From the NCBI GenBank assembly GCA_963575745.1, contig CAUYUJ010015746.1, forward strand, positions 52,501-116,500: DNA of 64,000 bases. The letters are read 5' to 3'. Numbering within the stretch: position 1 is the first letter of the stretch; the number at the start of each line of letters is the position of its first letter. Made by a program: the position numbers and the translations under genes. Source of the DNA: Prorocentrum cordatum. Taxonomy: Eukaryota; Sar; Dinophyceae; Prorocentrales; Prorocentraceae. The notes beneath the pieces are model-generated. The model was not told the DNA's origin. It saw only the letters and a list, made by a program, of their open reading frames with translations, and did no database searches. Below are positions 10,151 to 18,529 of this stretch, piece by piece.

Positions 10151-10172
10151 TCCGTAGCCATTTTGGCTCAAG
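10151..10172 (+). other. Relict dinoflagellate spliced leader (DinoSL)
   Basis: All 22 positions match the dinoflagellate spliced leader consensus (DCCGTAGCC...GGCTCAAG, with T at the variable first position). In these organisms the leader is normally added in trans to mRNA 5' ends and is not encoded next to genes, so its presence in genomic DNA marks reverse transcription of a mature trans-spliced RNA. It is followed directly by ATG at 10173 and preceded by one G that belongs to neither the leader nor the target duplication. Confidence 0.95.
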
Positions 10173-13100
10173 ATGCCTGCACTGGGGGGCTCCGCGCCTC
10201 CGTGCCAAAATCTGAGCTGCCAGAGCAGCACCCTCCAGGACCTGCGGGTCACGACTTCTTCTGTGTCGGCGGGTCCGCCCCCGTCGGCTCCTGCCTGCTG
10301 CGCGCCCGCGGCTGAGCAGCGCGCCCGCCCGATCCAGCGATGGGGCCCAAGGCCGCGCCTGGCTTCGTCGTGTGCACGGGCTGCCGCTACCGCTGGAACT
10401 TCCGCAAGAACGCGAAGTGCTGGCAGTGCGGGATTGGGCTGGAGCTGGCGCCCTCGAAGCCTTCGCCCCGCGGCGGGGTCTGGGCGGACGGCGGCGGCGG
10501 CGGCTCCCAACTCGCACATCGTGGAGGCGGCGGCGGAGGCCCGCCGAAGGATGGCGCCAAGGGCGGCAAGGGCCGCGGTGCAGCCTCCCGTGGCGGCGGC
10601 GGCGGTGGCGCGGGCGGCCGTGGCGGAGGCGGCTTCCCGAAGGCCCCCTGGTCGGTCCTGCCTGAGAGCGAGCTCGACGCGCTCCTCGCCTGTGGGGACC
10701 CCGCCATCGCGGCCAGGCTGCAGGAGGCGGTCCGCGACGCGCGGGGCTACGTCGCGCCCGCGGTCGCCCCAGCGCCGAAGCCGCTCGAGCAGCGGCTGCA
10801 GTCGGCCACGGCGAAGCGGATCAACCTCCAGCGCCAGCTCGACGAGGCGGCGGACGCGCTCGTGGCGGCGGAGGACCACCTCGCTGAGTGCCGCGGCTGG
10901 CGCGACGAGGCTGCGGTCAACCTCACGGAGGCCAAGGAGGAGGAGAACGCCCTCCTGCGCCAGCGAGCCCAGGCGGCTGGCGTCGTGGGCGCCCAGCCCG
11001 ACGGCGCGAGGCAGCTCACCTTCAACTTCGACGCGGAGTCGTTCGACAACTTCGCGGAGCTGGAGGAGGAGGCGCAGGCCACCCTCAGGCGCCTCTGCGA
11101 TGAGGGGCTCCAGATCATGCAGGGCGCGCAGGCTACGTTCGAGCGCAACTGCCAGGAGCACCAGCAGCGCATCAAGCGCCAGATCGAGGAGGAGGTGGCC
11201 AAGAAGCGCAAGCGCACCGAGGAGGGGCCTGCAGCAGCCGTGGCCGCTGGCACCCCCGAGCAGGGCGCTGCCGCCCCGCCGCAGCCTGCAGGACAGGCGG
11301 CCGCCCCTGCTGCCGCCGCCGCCCCCGCCGCAGGCGCTGCGCCAGGAGCTGGGCCCCCCCCAGCGGCCGCAGTGGAGAGCCGAGCGGCAGACGAGGCGGC
11401 CCGCCAGCGCGCTGCCGACCAGAAGGCCGCTGCGGCGGCCCCTCCACCTGCTGCTGGCGCTGCTGCTGGCAGGGGCCAGGCCCGCGGGTAGCACCCTGCT
11501 GCCAGGCGGCGGCCCCGACAGCGCGGCGCCGCCCGCCCCAGCAGGGGCTGAGGAGGCAGAGGCGGCGGCGCCCAGCCGCTCCGAGGCGGCGGCGGCGCCG
11601 AGCGGCGGCCTGCTGCACGCCTACCTGGCGGCCAACGAGGAGGCCGACGCCTGGGAAGGGCTTCCCTTCAGAGTGCCGCCGCTGCGCCAGGACCGGCGCC
11701 TCGACGACGCGCGCCACGACACCAAGTTCGAGGCGCTCAGCAGCAGGACAGAGCCAAGCGCTGCGGCGGACTTGGCTGGGCCCGACCGAAGGACTGGCAG
11801 TCCTCAGCCCAGCCAGGGGCCCATAAGGAATCGTGGGTACCCAATTCAAGTTGACGAGGCTACGGGCGAGGGCGTGAGACCCCCTGAGGTTCGGAGCCCC
11901 AAGGCGGCGAGCAGCCGCCCGCCTGGCGGCCGCGCGGCCGCCGCGGCAGCCGCGAAGCCTGCGGCCCAGCCTCAGCCTGGGCGACCGCAGGCCAAGCCCC
12001 TCCAGCTGGCCAAGCTGATCAGGCCTGCGGGAGCGAAGCGAGCCAGCTTCGTCACGCTGAACGGCTCGACCTGGTCAGAGACGCAGGTGGAGCTGGAGCG
12101 GATCCAGGACGATGGAGGAGGCGACGACGTCATCCTGGTGCAGGAGACGCGCTTCACCTCCAGCCAGAAGGCGACTGACGCCTGCAGCTGGGCCAGGCGC
12201 AACTGCTTCAGCGCCGCCTTCGGCAGCGTCCACAGCACGGGGCAGGCGGCGCAGGCGGTCTCGGCGGGCGTCGGGGTGCTGGCGTCAACAACCAGGGGCG
12301 TGGCGTCGCTGCTGTCGGACCTCCAGGAGTTCCTGTTCAGCCTCCACGAGCCGTTCATAGTGGGGGCCGACTGGAATATGGACCCCAGCGTCCTCGCCGC
12401 CTCTTGGTGGCCACGGGCTGTGGGCGGAGTGGTGGTAGCGCCCACGACCTTCACCTGCGGCGACCAGATCTACGACTTCTTCGTGATCTCCACGGCGCTC
12501 GCCGGCCTCAGCCCGAAGGTGGAGGTCATCAAGCCCACAACCCTGCACCCGCACGCGCCAGTGCGGCTCACTTTCAGCGAGCTGGGCAGCAACGCCATGA
12601 TCTGGGTCCTCAAGACCCCCAGGTTCTTCGACGTGGGCTCGGAGGTCTCGGCTGAGCAGCGCGAGAAATCCCTGCAGGCGGCGACCCAGATCAGCTGGTC
12701 AGCCCCCCTCACCGACAGCGACGGCACGCCCGACGCGGCGATCAAGGAGTTCTTCGAGGCCGCGGAGCTCCACCTGATCGACCAGTTCGGCATCTCCGAG
12801 GGTGAGAGGTACCAGGGCAGGGCCAAAGGACCCCGCACCGTCAGGAAGAAGCTGGCGGACCTGCAGCGCACGGAGGCTGTCAGGAAGCTCAGCCCCCTCA
12901 CCAAGTGCTGGCTCTGCCTCGGGAGGATCGCCAGGCAGCTCAGTGCGGCTGCTGCGGTCTGCTCACCCCCTGTGGGGCACGTGGGCTACATGAAGCACCT
13001 GGTGCAGGTGGCCAAGAGCTTGGGGCCCAAGTTCGAGCAGGCGGGCTGCACCATGTTCGAAGGCACGAAGCTCGACTCGCTGATCGAGGTGATCCAGGAG

Positions 13101-16100
13101 CCCACTGAGCAAGGGCAGGCCTTCCTGCAGATGATCGAGAGCACGACGGCGAGACACTGCAAAGAAGACGCCAAGGCGGCCAGGCTGCGCTGGAAGGACT
13201 TCTTGGACGAGGCCTTGGCGAAAGGGGCGAAAGGAGCCCACGCTGTCATAAAGGACCGCGACCAGGTGCTGGACTCGGTGATCGCGCACTGCCCCGACAG
13301 CCTGCCGCTCCCCGTTGTTGGCCAGCAAGCCCTGGACCAGATCCTCATAGAGTGGAAGGCCCTTTGGAAAGGAGCCGACGGGGAGCACAGGACCAGACCA
13401 GCCGACTGGATCTGCTCCATGGAGCTGCCCCCGATCACGGCGGACGACGTCCTCGAGGCGGCGAAGTCGCTCCCGAAGCAGACCGCTCTGGGCTGGGATG
13501 CGTTCCACCCGCGGCTGGTCCTCTCCCTGGGCAGGCCCTTCGCCGAGAGGATGGCAGAGGTGCTCACGGCTTGGGAGCAGCAGCCGCAGCCCACAGCCCT
13601 CTTCACCACGGTGATCGTCTTCCTGGGGAAGCCAGACGGAGGCCGCCGCCCGATCGGCCTCATGAGCATGTGGATGCGCATCTGGAGCAGGGTGCGCCGC
13701 CGCTACTGCGCCAAGTGGGAGGCGGACCACCCGCTCCCCGAGGTCTGGGGCAAGGACGCGAACACCAGCTGTGACAGGGCGGCCTACCTCCACAACCTGA
13801 GGCTCGCGCTCGCCCGCCAGCTTGGCTTCGAGGCAGCCTCCGTCTACTTCGACATCAGCAAGTTCTACGAGCGGATCGACCACGACCTTCTGCGCCAGGC
13901 CGCGGAGGGCAACGGCTTCAGCGTCGGCCTGCTCAGGGCCCTCTGCGTAGTCTACGCTGGGCCGCGCCGAGCCTCGGCGGACGCCGCCATCAGCGAGCCC
14001 ATTGAGGTCAGCGGCACCATCATCGCGGGCTGCTCCTGCGCGACGACGCTGGCCAGGCTCATGCTGCACGGCCTCCTGCTCCAGGCCAGGGCGCTGCTGC
14101 CCGTCGGCAGGGTCGTCAACGTCATCGACGACATAGCAGGCCACGGCATCGGGTCGGCGGCGACGCTCAGCCGAACGATCGCGAGCTTCGTCAGCGGCGT
14201 GGTCGAGATGCTAGCGGACAGGCGGCTGCCCATCAACTGGACGAAGACGAAGGTCTTGGCCTCCTCGGTGGGCCTCCAGCGCCGCCTGCAGCAGGAACCC
14301 GACTGGCAGCTCGCGGCGGAGGCCTTCGTCTCGGGCCACCGCGACCTCGGCGTCGACGCCACGGCTGGCAGCCACAGGCGAGTCGCGACTCAGGTCGGCA
14401 GGGAGCTCGCGGCGCTGCGGCAGGCCAGCAGGCTCCACAAGATCTTCGGGCCTGGCCTTCGGCAGGCGAGGGTCTTGCGCGCGGGCCCCTCTGCCAAAGC
14501 CCTATGGGGCTCGGCCTGCAACGGCATCCCGCCTGGCCGCATGAGAGCCCTGAGGCTGGCAGCGGCCAAGGCGATGGGCAAACTGGCTCCTGGGGCTGCG
14601 CTGGGCTTCCTGCTGCAGTGCTCGCCGCGCGGCTGGCGCCAGGACCCGCTAGTGGTGGCCACGGGCTTGGCCGTCCTCGCCTACACCAACGTCCGCTGGG
14701 CAGGCCAGGCCTCCGCGGCGGCGATCCAGGCCTGCATCGCGGAGAGCGCCAGGATCGTGAGGCTCCAGCGCCCTTGGGCTGCCGTCAGGGACCCGATCTC
14801 GGCCTTGGTGCTCACGCTGCAGGTCATCGGCTGGGGCCTCAGCGACGACGGCGACTTCCTGCAGGACGAGTTCGGCTGCTGCTACTCCGTCCTGCGGTAC
14901 TCCCCCGCCTTCTTTGCGGAGAAGGCCAAGGAGGCGGCCAGGAAGGCGGCAGCTTTCCAGGAGTACGACGCCAGGCCTGAGACCCTGTGGCCGTGGCAGC
15001 TGCCGCCAAACTGGCGGGCCATCAACCAGCTCCTCGGCGCCGCGCCCACGGAGACGTGGTCCAGCCACCACTGCGGCTGCCTGCGCAGGCTGGCGACTCT
15101 GTCACTCTGGCCGCAGGCCAGGCTGGCCAAGCGCGGCACCGATATCGACGACCGCTGCCTGCTCTGCGGCGAGGAGAACGGGACTCTGGCCCACCGCCAC
15201 CACAGGTGCCCTGCCTGGGAGGGCTGGCGGCGAGATCGCAGGCCCGCCGACTTGAAGCGAGCTGCCGAGTTGGTGAGCACGATGGGCCACCGCTACGAGG
15301 AGCTCTTCTGCCAGGGCCTCTTCGTCGACGCCCAGTACCTGGTGCAGAGGCCGCGCTGGGACCCTGGCTGGGAGCGCCGCTCGCGCGGCTGGGGCGAGGG
15401 CGCGCTCGTGGTGCCCGCGGGCACCCTCGTCTTCACGGACGGCTCCTGCGTCAACAACGATTCCCCGATGATCAGAAGCGCGGGCTGGTCGGTGGTGGTG
15501 CTCACGCCCGACGGCGAGTGGATGGCGCAGGCGTGGGGGGCGGTGCCGCCTGCCCTTGTGCCCAGCCAGACGGCGAGGGCAAGCGAGGACTACGCGGCGG
15601 TGGTCGCCCTCACGGACATCGTCGGCCACTACCACCTCATGATCGACTGCCTCGGCACGGTCGGGGCCTGCAAGGACGTGAAGAGGGCGGCGGGCCCGAC
15701 GGCCCAGTTCGCCCACCTCTGGGCGAGGGTCGGCGACGCCGCCGAGGGGGTGCACGTGAAGCACATCCCCGCCCACCGTTCGCGGGCGGCCGTCGAGCGG
15801 GGCGAACTCACGGAGGTGGAGCTCTACGGCAACCGCCTCGCGGACCAGCTCGCGAAGGCGGGCGCGGCGCTGCACGCCATCGCCGACGAGGAGGCCCTCC
15901 TGCCCCAGGGCTGCCTGGCCCGCGCCCGTGACGCGGCGCGCTACGCCGCCGAGTTCGAGGTCCAGGCCACGGAGTCGGGCATGCGGGACTCCTGGCCCAT
16001 CAGCTCGCTGGAGCTGGTCGACCTCACCCCCTACATGGCGGCGGAGCTCGACGGCGAGGCCGACTTCCTGCACGCCGCCGCGGCGGAGCCCGCCCCTGGG

Positions 16101-17162
16101 ACAGGTGGATTCAGCCCACCGAAGTCGCAGTCCCAGGGGCGCGGCGAGTTCAGGATGATGCACGACGCGGAGGTGCGCGGGCCTGCCGTGACAGCGGCTG
16201 GCAACATGAAGGAGCCCGACGCGGAGCCTGGCGATGACCACGGCGAGGCGCAGGCCTCGGCGGCTGACGGCGGCCCCCTCCTCGCCACGGCGGCGGCCCT
16301 GGCAGCGGTGGCGGCAGCTGGCGCCTCCAGCTCGCGGCCTTCGCCCGCGAGGCGCCGCCCCGCCTCGGCCGAGACGCCCGCGGAGGTGCTGCGCCGAGTG
16401 GCCCAGCGCAGGGCGCAGGAGCAGCCGAGGCGCCGCGAGGCCTCGGCGCCCGCGCCCAGCCCGCGCCTGGCGGCGGCAGCGGCGGCGAGCAGCGGCCCAG
16501 CCCCTGCGGAGGCGGCAGATTCGGCCCGTCCAGCGGGATGGAGGGTCAACGGCCACCTCCTAATGGAGTCGCGCGTCGAGGGCGACGACTCCGAGCCCTT
16601 CCTGGTCTGCGCGGCTTGCTGGATGTACTGCCGCCTCCCCAGGTACGCGCACCGCGGCCTGGGCAAGCCGTGCGGGGCCAGCGCGGCGGCTGGGCAGCCC
16701 AAGAGCAAGAAGGGCTCCAGAGCCCAGGCGCGGTCGGACTTCGCACGTGGCATCCTGCCAGCGTCGAAGGATCCGATCGCGCCGCTGGCCTCGCCAAAGG
16801 AGAGCACGCGCCTGCGCTGGGCGGCGGCTCTCCAGGCCAGGCAGGGCCACGGCGCGGAGGAGCAGGCGCTCGAGGCGGCGCCCGTGCCAGCGCAGCGGCA
16901 GCCTGCAGCCGCCCCGCCCCCGCCACCTGCGGCTGGCGCTGGGAGCCAGGAGGCAGCGCCGCCGAGCGCCGCGGCGCCGCGGAGCCTGGCCGCGGCGGCC
17001 CCGCGGGCGGAGGCCGCCGAGCCGCGGCGGATCCGCCCAGGGCTCGAGGGCGTCCTCCGAACCCACGGCTTCGCGGACGCTGCGGCGGCCCGCGAGCGCG
17101 GGAGAGCCGCGAGGGCAGCGGCCGCCCGCGCAGGCCGCGCGGCGGAGTTCGCCGTGGGCTGA
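10173..17162 (+). CDS. LINE-B ORF2: endonuclease / reverse transcriptase / RNase H
   Basis: This frame is open for 2329 codons from the ATG directly after the spliced leader. Only the part from about 11450 looks like ORF2 protein; upstream it overlaps ORF1 in another frame, and no later ATG clearly marks the start. Domains (residues counted from 10173): APE endonuclease about 615-805 (TLNGSTW, VQETRF, GADWN, YDFFV, APVRLTF); RT about 1085-1400 (ALGWDAFHPR, LGKPDGGRRPIG, FDISKFYE with Asp1227, AGCSCATT, VIDD at about 1319); zinc finger CX2C...HRHHRC at about 1662; RNase H about 1750-1900 (TDGS Asp1756, SEDYAAV Glu1805, IDC Asp1825, NRLADQLA Asp1891); then an Ala/Pro/Arg-rich tail with a second Cys pair (CAACW...C). 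Compared with LINE-A, 43 codons are missing in the endonuclease at about 12308, including the VSMYLQ segment. The RT and RNase H motifs are complete. Confidence 0.9.
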   Translation: MPALGGSAPPCQNLSCQSSTLQDLRVTTSSVSAGPPPSAPACCAPAAEQRARPIQRWGPRPRLASSCARAAATAGTSARTRSAGSAGLGWSWRPRSLRPAAGSGRTAAAAAPNSHIVEAAAEARRRMAPRAARAAVQPPVAAAAVARAAVAEAASRRPPGRSCLRASSTRSSPVGTPPSRPGCRRRSATRGATSRPRSPQRRSRSSSGCSRPRRSGSTSSASSTRRRTRSWRRRTTSLSAAAGATRLRSTSRRPRRRRTPSCASEPRRLASWAPSPTARGSSPSTSTRSRSTTSRSWRRRRRPPSGASAMRGSRSCRARRLRSSATARSTSSASSARSRRRWPRSASAPRRGLQQPWPLAPPSRALPPRRSLQDRRPPLLPPPPPPQALRQELGPPQRPQWRAERQTRRPASALPTRRPLRRPLHLLLALLLAGARPAGSTLLPGGGPDSAAPPAPAGAEEAEAAAPSRSEAAAAPSGGLLHAYLAANEEADAWEGLPFRVPPLRQDRRLDDARHDTKFEALSSRTEPSAAADLAGPDRRTGSPQPSQGPIRNRGYPIQVDEATGEGVRPPEVRSPKAASSRPPGGRAAAAAAAKPAAQPQPGRPQAKPLQLAKLIRPAGAKRASFVTLNGSTWSETQVELERIQDDGGGDDVILVQETRFTSSQKATDACSWARRNCFSAAFGSVHSTGQAAQAVSAGVGVLASTTRGVASLLSDLQEFLFSLHEPFIVGADWNMDPSVLAASWWPRAVGGVVVAPTTFTCGDQIYDFFVISTALAGLSPKVEVIKPTTLHPHAPVRLTFSELGSNAMIWVLKTPRFFDVGSEVSAEQREKSLQAATQISWSAPLTDSDGTPDAAIKEFFEAAELHLIDQFGISEGERYQGRAKGPRTVRKKLADLQRTEAVRKLSPLTKCWLCLGRIARQLSAAAAVCSPPVGHVGYMKHLVQVAKSLGPKFEQAGCTMFEGTKLDSLIEVIQEPTEQGQAFLQMIESTTARHCKEDAKAARLRWKDFLDEALAKGAKGAHAVIKDRDQVLDSVIAHCPDSLPLPVVGQQALDQILIEWKALWKGADGEHRTRPADWICSMELPPITADDVLEAAKSLPKQTALGWDAFHPRLVLSLGRPFAERMAEVLTAWEQQPQPTALFTTVIVFLGKPDGGRRPIGLMSMWMRIWSRVRRRYCAKWEADHPLPEVWGKDANTSCDRAAYLHNLRLALARQLGFEAASVYFDISKFYERIDHDLLRQAAEGNGFSVGLLRALCVVYAGPRRASADAAISEPIEVSGTIIAGCSCATTLARLMLHGLLLQARALLPVGRVVNVIDDIAGHGIGSAATLSRTIASFVSGVVEMLADRRLPINWTKTKVLASSVGLQRRLQQEPDWQLAAEAFVSGHRDLGVDATAGSHRRVATQVGRELAALRQASRLHKIFGPGLRQARVLRAGPSAKALWGSACNGIPPGRMRALRLAAAKAMGKLAPGAALGFLLQCSPRGWRQDPLVVATGLAVLAYTNVRWAGQASAAAIQACIAESARIVRLQRPWAAVRDPISALVLTLQVIGWGLSDDGDFLQDEFGCCYSVLRYSPAFFAEKAKEAARKAAAFQEYDARPETLWPWQLPPNWRAINQLLGAAPTETWSSHHCGCLRRLATLSLWPQARLAKRGTDIDDRCLLCGEENGTLAHRHHRCPAWEGWRRDRRPADLKRAAELVSTMGHRYEELFCQGLFVDAQYLVQRPRWDPGWERRSRGWGEGALVVPAGTLVFTDGSCVNNDSPMIRSAGWSVVVLTPDGEWMAQAWGAVPPALVPSQTARASEDYAAVVALTDIVGHYHLMIDCLGTVGACKDVKRAAGPTAQFAHLWARVGDAAEGVHVKHIPAHRSRAAVERGELTEVELYGNRLADQLAKAGAALHAIADEEALLPQGCLARARDAARYAAEFEVQATESGMRDSWPISSLELVDLTPYMAAELDGEADFLHAAAAEPAPGTGGFSPPKSQSQGRGEFRMMHDAEVRGPAVTAAGNMKEPDAEPGDDHGEAQASAADGGPLLATAAALAAVAAAGASSSRPSPARRRPASAETPAEVLRRVAQRRAQEQPRRREASAPAPSPRLAAAAAASSGPAPAEAADSARPAGWRVNGHLLMESRVEGDDSEPFLVCAACWMYCRLPRYAHRGLGKPCGASAAAGQPKSKKGSRAQARSDFARGILPASKDPIAPLASPKESTRLRWAAALQARQGHGAEEQALEAAPVPAQRQPAAAPPPPPAAGAGSQEAAPPSAAAPRSLAAAAPRAEAAEPRRIRPGLEGVLRTHGFADAAAARERGRAARAAAARAGRAAEFAVG
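10340..11491 (+). CDS. LINE-B ORF1 protein (zinc finger and coiled coil)
   Basis: A 383-codon frame opening with ATG 168 nt downstream of the spliced leader. The N-terminus has a CX2C-X10-CX2C finger (VCTGCRYRWN...CWQC, residues about 12-28) like that of LINE-A ORF1. A Gly/Arg-rich linker follows. Then comes a heptad-rich, probably coiled-coil region from about residue 150 (LQRQLDEAADALVAAEDHL) through the acidic stretch around residue 245. After a basic segment (KKRKR), the last 90 residues are Ala/Pro/Gln-rich. The role is probably RNA binding and particle assembly, inferred from position and LINE precedent. The stop TAG at 11489-11491 lies inside the open ORF2 frame, so ORF2 must be reached by reinitiation, +1 shifting or leaky scanning. 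Confidence 0.8.
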   Translation: MGPKAAPGFVVCTGCRYRWNFRKNAKCWQCGIGLELAPSKPSPRGGVWADGGGGGSQLAHRGGGGGGPPKDGAKGGKGRGAASRGGGGGGAGGRGGGGFPKAPWSVLPESELDALLACGDPAIAARLQEAVRDARGYVAPAVAPAPKPLEQRLQSATAKRINLQRQLDEAADALVAAEDHLAECRGWRDEAAVNLTEAKEEENALLRQRAQAAGVVGAQPDGARQLTFNFDAESFDNFAELEEEAQATLRRLCDEGLQIMQGAQATFERNCQEHQQRIKRQIEEEVAKKRKRTEEGPAAAVAAGTPEQGAAAPPQPAGQAAAPAAAAAPAAGAAPGAGPPPAAAVESRAADEAARQRAADQKAAAAAPPPAAGAAAGRGQARG

Positions 17163-17275
17163 TGCGGGCTCGGCAGGTGGCTGTAAGCGCTCTCGCGGCC
17201 CTCCGCCTGCTCTGTCTCGTTCGAATGCTTGCATGCACCCCCCCCTGTGCGCGCGCAGGGCCCCCAGAGATAAAA
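17163..17275 (+). other. LINE-B 3' UTR and A-run
   Basis: About 110 bp from the ORF2 stop to the target duplication. It contains an inverted pair around CCCCTGTGCGCGCGCAGGG (17243-17261) that could form a 3' hairpin, and ends in GATAAAA. The tail is only about 4-6 A, so the element does not rely on a long poly-A. Confidence 0.7.
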
Positions 17276-17290
17276 AATGCCCCCACCGTC
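17276..17290 (+). repeat. LINE-B target-site duplication, right copy
   Basis: AATGCCCCCACCGTC, identical to 10135-10149. The leading AA also extends the A-run of the element tail. Confidence 0.92.
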
Positions 17291-17438
17291 ACTGTTTATC
17301 CCTGCCGTATCGTAGCGGGAGACGACTGACGGACACTCCCCCTCTCCCAAATTCAAAGCTGGCACGCGCGTGAAACACTACAGTCGAAGCGCAACTCATC
17401 AGAGCCACGGTCAACTCACGGGGGGGGAGGTGGGGAGC

Positions 17439-18094
17439 ACGGACCGATGATTCCGGCATGAATGCTCGCTACTTTTTCCGAGGCCTGCATCCGCGCCCTC
17501 GCGGTCTGGGTTCTAGGGCGCGGTCCTGTGGATACGCCGTAGCACGGATACGTTCGGCGGATGGTCCACATCCTGCACCACCCGCGCGACCAGGGTGCCG
17601 GCACAGACTTCAACGCGCCTCCCTGCCTCCGATTCGATGCTGGTTGACATCGCCAGCGGGGCGCAAGATTTCGGTCATGCTCAGCCTGGCGGTGTTAAGT
17701 GGGGGGTGCGGGGGGCATTCGCAAACACCAACGTGTCGCCACGCCGCTTGTTCTCGACGCGCCCAAGTGGACGACGCCGACACCACGGCAAGCCCAATGC
17801 AAGCCCTGCGCCCCGCGCCCAAGCAGACGAAGCCGACGCTGCGGCAAACCAACCGCAAACCCGCATCGCCCGAGGCGGCGCTTGCCCCGGTGGCCCCGGC
17901 GCCCTCCCCAAGACGGAAGGCCGAACATCGGAGCAAACGGCGCGGCGACACATACAAAGTGCAGGAGGATCTTGTACATCCGCTGCTCCGCGCGGGGCAT
18001 CCGCAGAGAGGCACTCGATATCCATGGGGGCGCGGCTTCGGGGCGCGGCCCGGGGGCCTGGCCCGCGAGGCCGTGGATGTGGATATGTTTCTCC
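17439..18094. other. No gene recognised
   Basis: Moderately GC-rich DNA. Several frames of 100-300 codons cross it in different phases, but none has a recognisable domain and they run on into the microsatellite at 18095. Confidence 0.45.
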
Positions 18095-18207
18095 CCTCCT
18101 CCTCCTCCTCCTCCTCCTCCGCCTCTTCCTCCTCCTCCTCCTCCTCCTCTTCCTCCTCGTCCTCCGCCTCCTCCTCCTCGTCCTCCTCCGCCTCCTCCTC
18201 GCCTCAA
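18095..18207. repeat. TCC microsatellite
   Basis: About 110 bases of (TCC)n with CGCCTCC and CGTCC interruptions. Confidence 0.93.
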
Positions 18208-18377
18208 ATCGGCGGCCAGCCCGGGGGGAAAGTCAGAGGAGGCGGGCCTTCTCACAAGCCTGGAAGCCCTCCAGCCTTCGGGGAAGTCTTCGGAGCCGTC
18301 CCCGGAGACCCCGAGCACTTCTCGGAAGGCCCGAGGGCTTCTGGGAAGCCACGCCGCCTTCTGCGAAGACCTTCTCA

Positions 18378-18521
18378 CAGGGCTGGACCTACACGGTGTT
18401 TTGGCGATTTCGTGGACCGTTTTCGTTTCGACTTCGTTCTGCGGTAGAGGCGGACTGAAGACAGAACGAAGGAAAACGACAACAAAACGCAAACGAAAAA
18501 CACCGTTTAGGTTCAGCCCTG
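18378..18521. mobile_element. hAT-like MITE, copy 1
   Basis: A 144-bp element with terminal inverted repeats (left CAGGGCTGGACCTACACGG, right reverse complement CAGGGCTGAACCTAAACGG) and an AT-richer, partly palindromic interior (CGTTTTCGTTTCG...). It is flanked by CCTTCTCA (18370-18377) and CCTTCTCC (18522-18529), an 8-bp duplication with one mismatch. CAGGG ends and 8-bp duplications are typical of hAT transposons. It has no coding capacity. A second copy is at 38485-38634. Confidence 0.75.
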
Positions 18522-18529
18522 CCTTCTCC

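Larger units (their letters stand above)
10150..17275 (+). mobile_element. LINE-B: full-length non-LTR retrotransposon with spliced leader
   Basis: A complete insertion bounded by perfect 15-bp target-site duplications (10135-10149 and 17276-17290). It starts with one extra G and then the spliced leader, followed by a short 5' UTR, ORF1, ORF2, a 3' UTR of about 110 bp and a short A-run just before the right duplication. The defined 5' end and intact frames indicate a full-length, fairly recent insertion. It lies inside the inverted-repeat element 9892-17438. Confidence 0.93.
9892..17438. mobile_element. Long-inverted-repeat element split by LINE-B
   Basis: The left arm (9892 to about 10012) and right arm (about 17322-17438) are inverted copies: GTGGCTCTGATGAGTTGC occurs at about 9929-9946 on plus and on the minus strand near 17393-17410, and GGGGGAGTGTCC occurs near 9990 and as its complement near 17332. 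Removing LINE-B and one target duplication leaves an element of about 400 bp with arms of 100 bp or more and no coding capacity. Its own flanking duplication was not resolved. Confidence 0.65.

Noticed and set aside
12963-16556. Minus-strand frames of 230-484 codons
   Set aside because: Antisense shadows of LINE-B ORF2, caused by GC-rich codon use.
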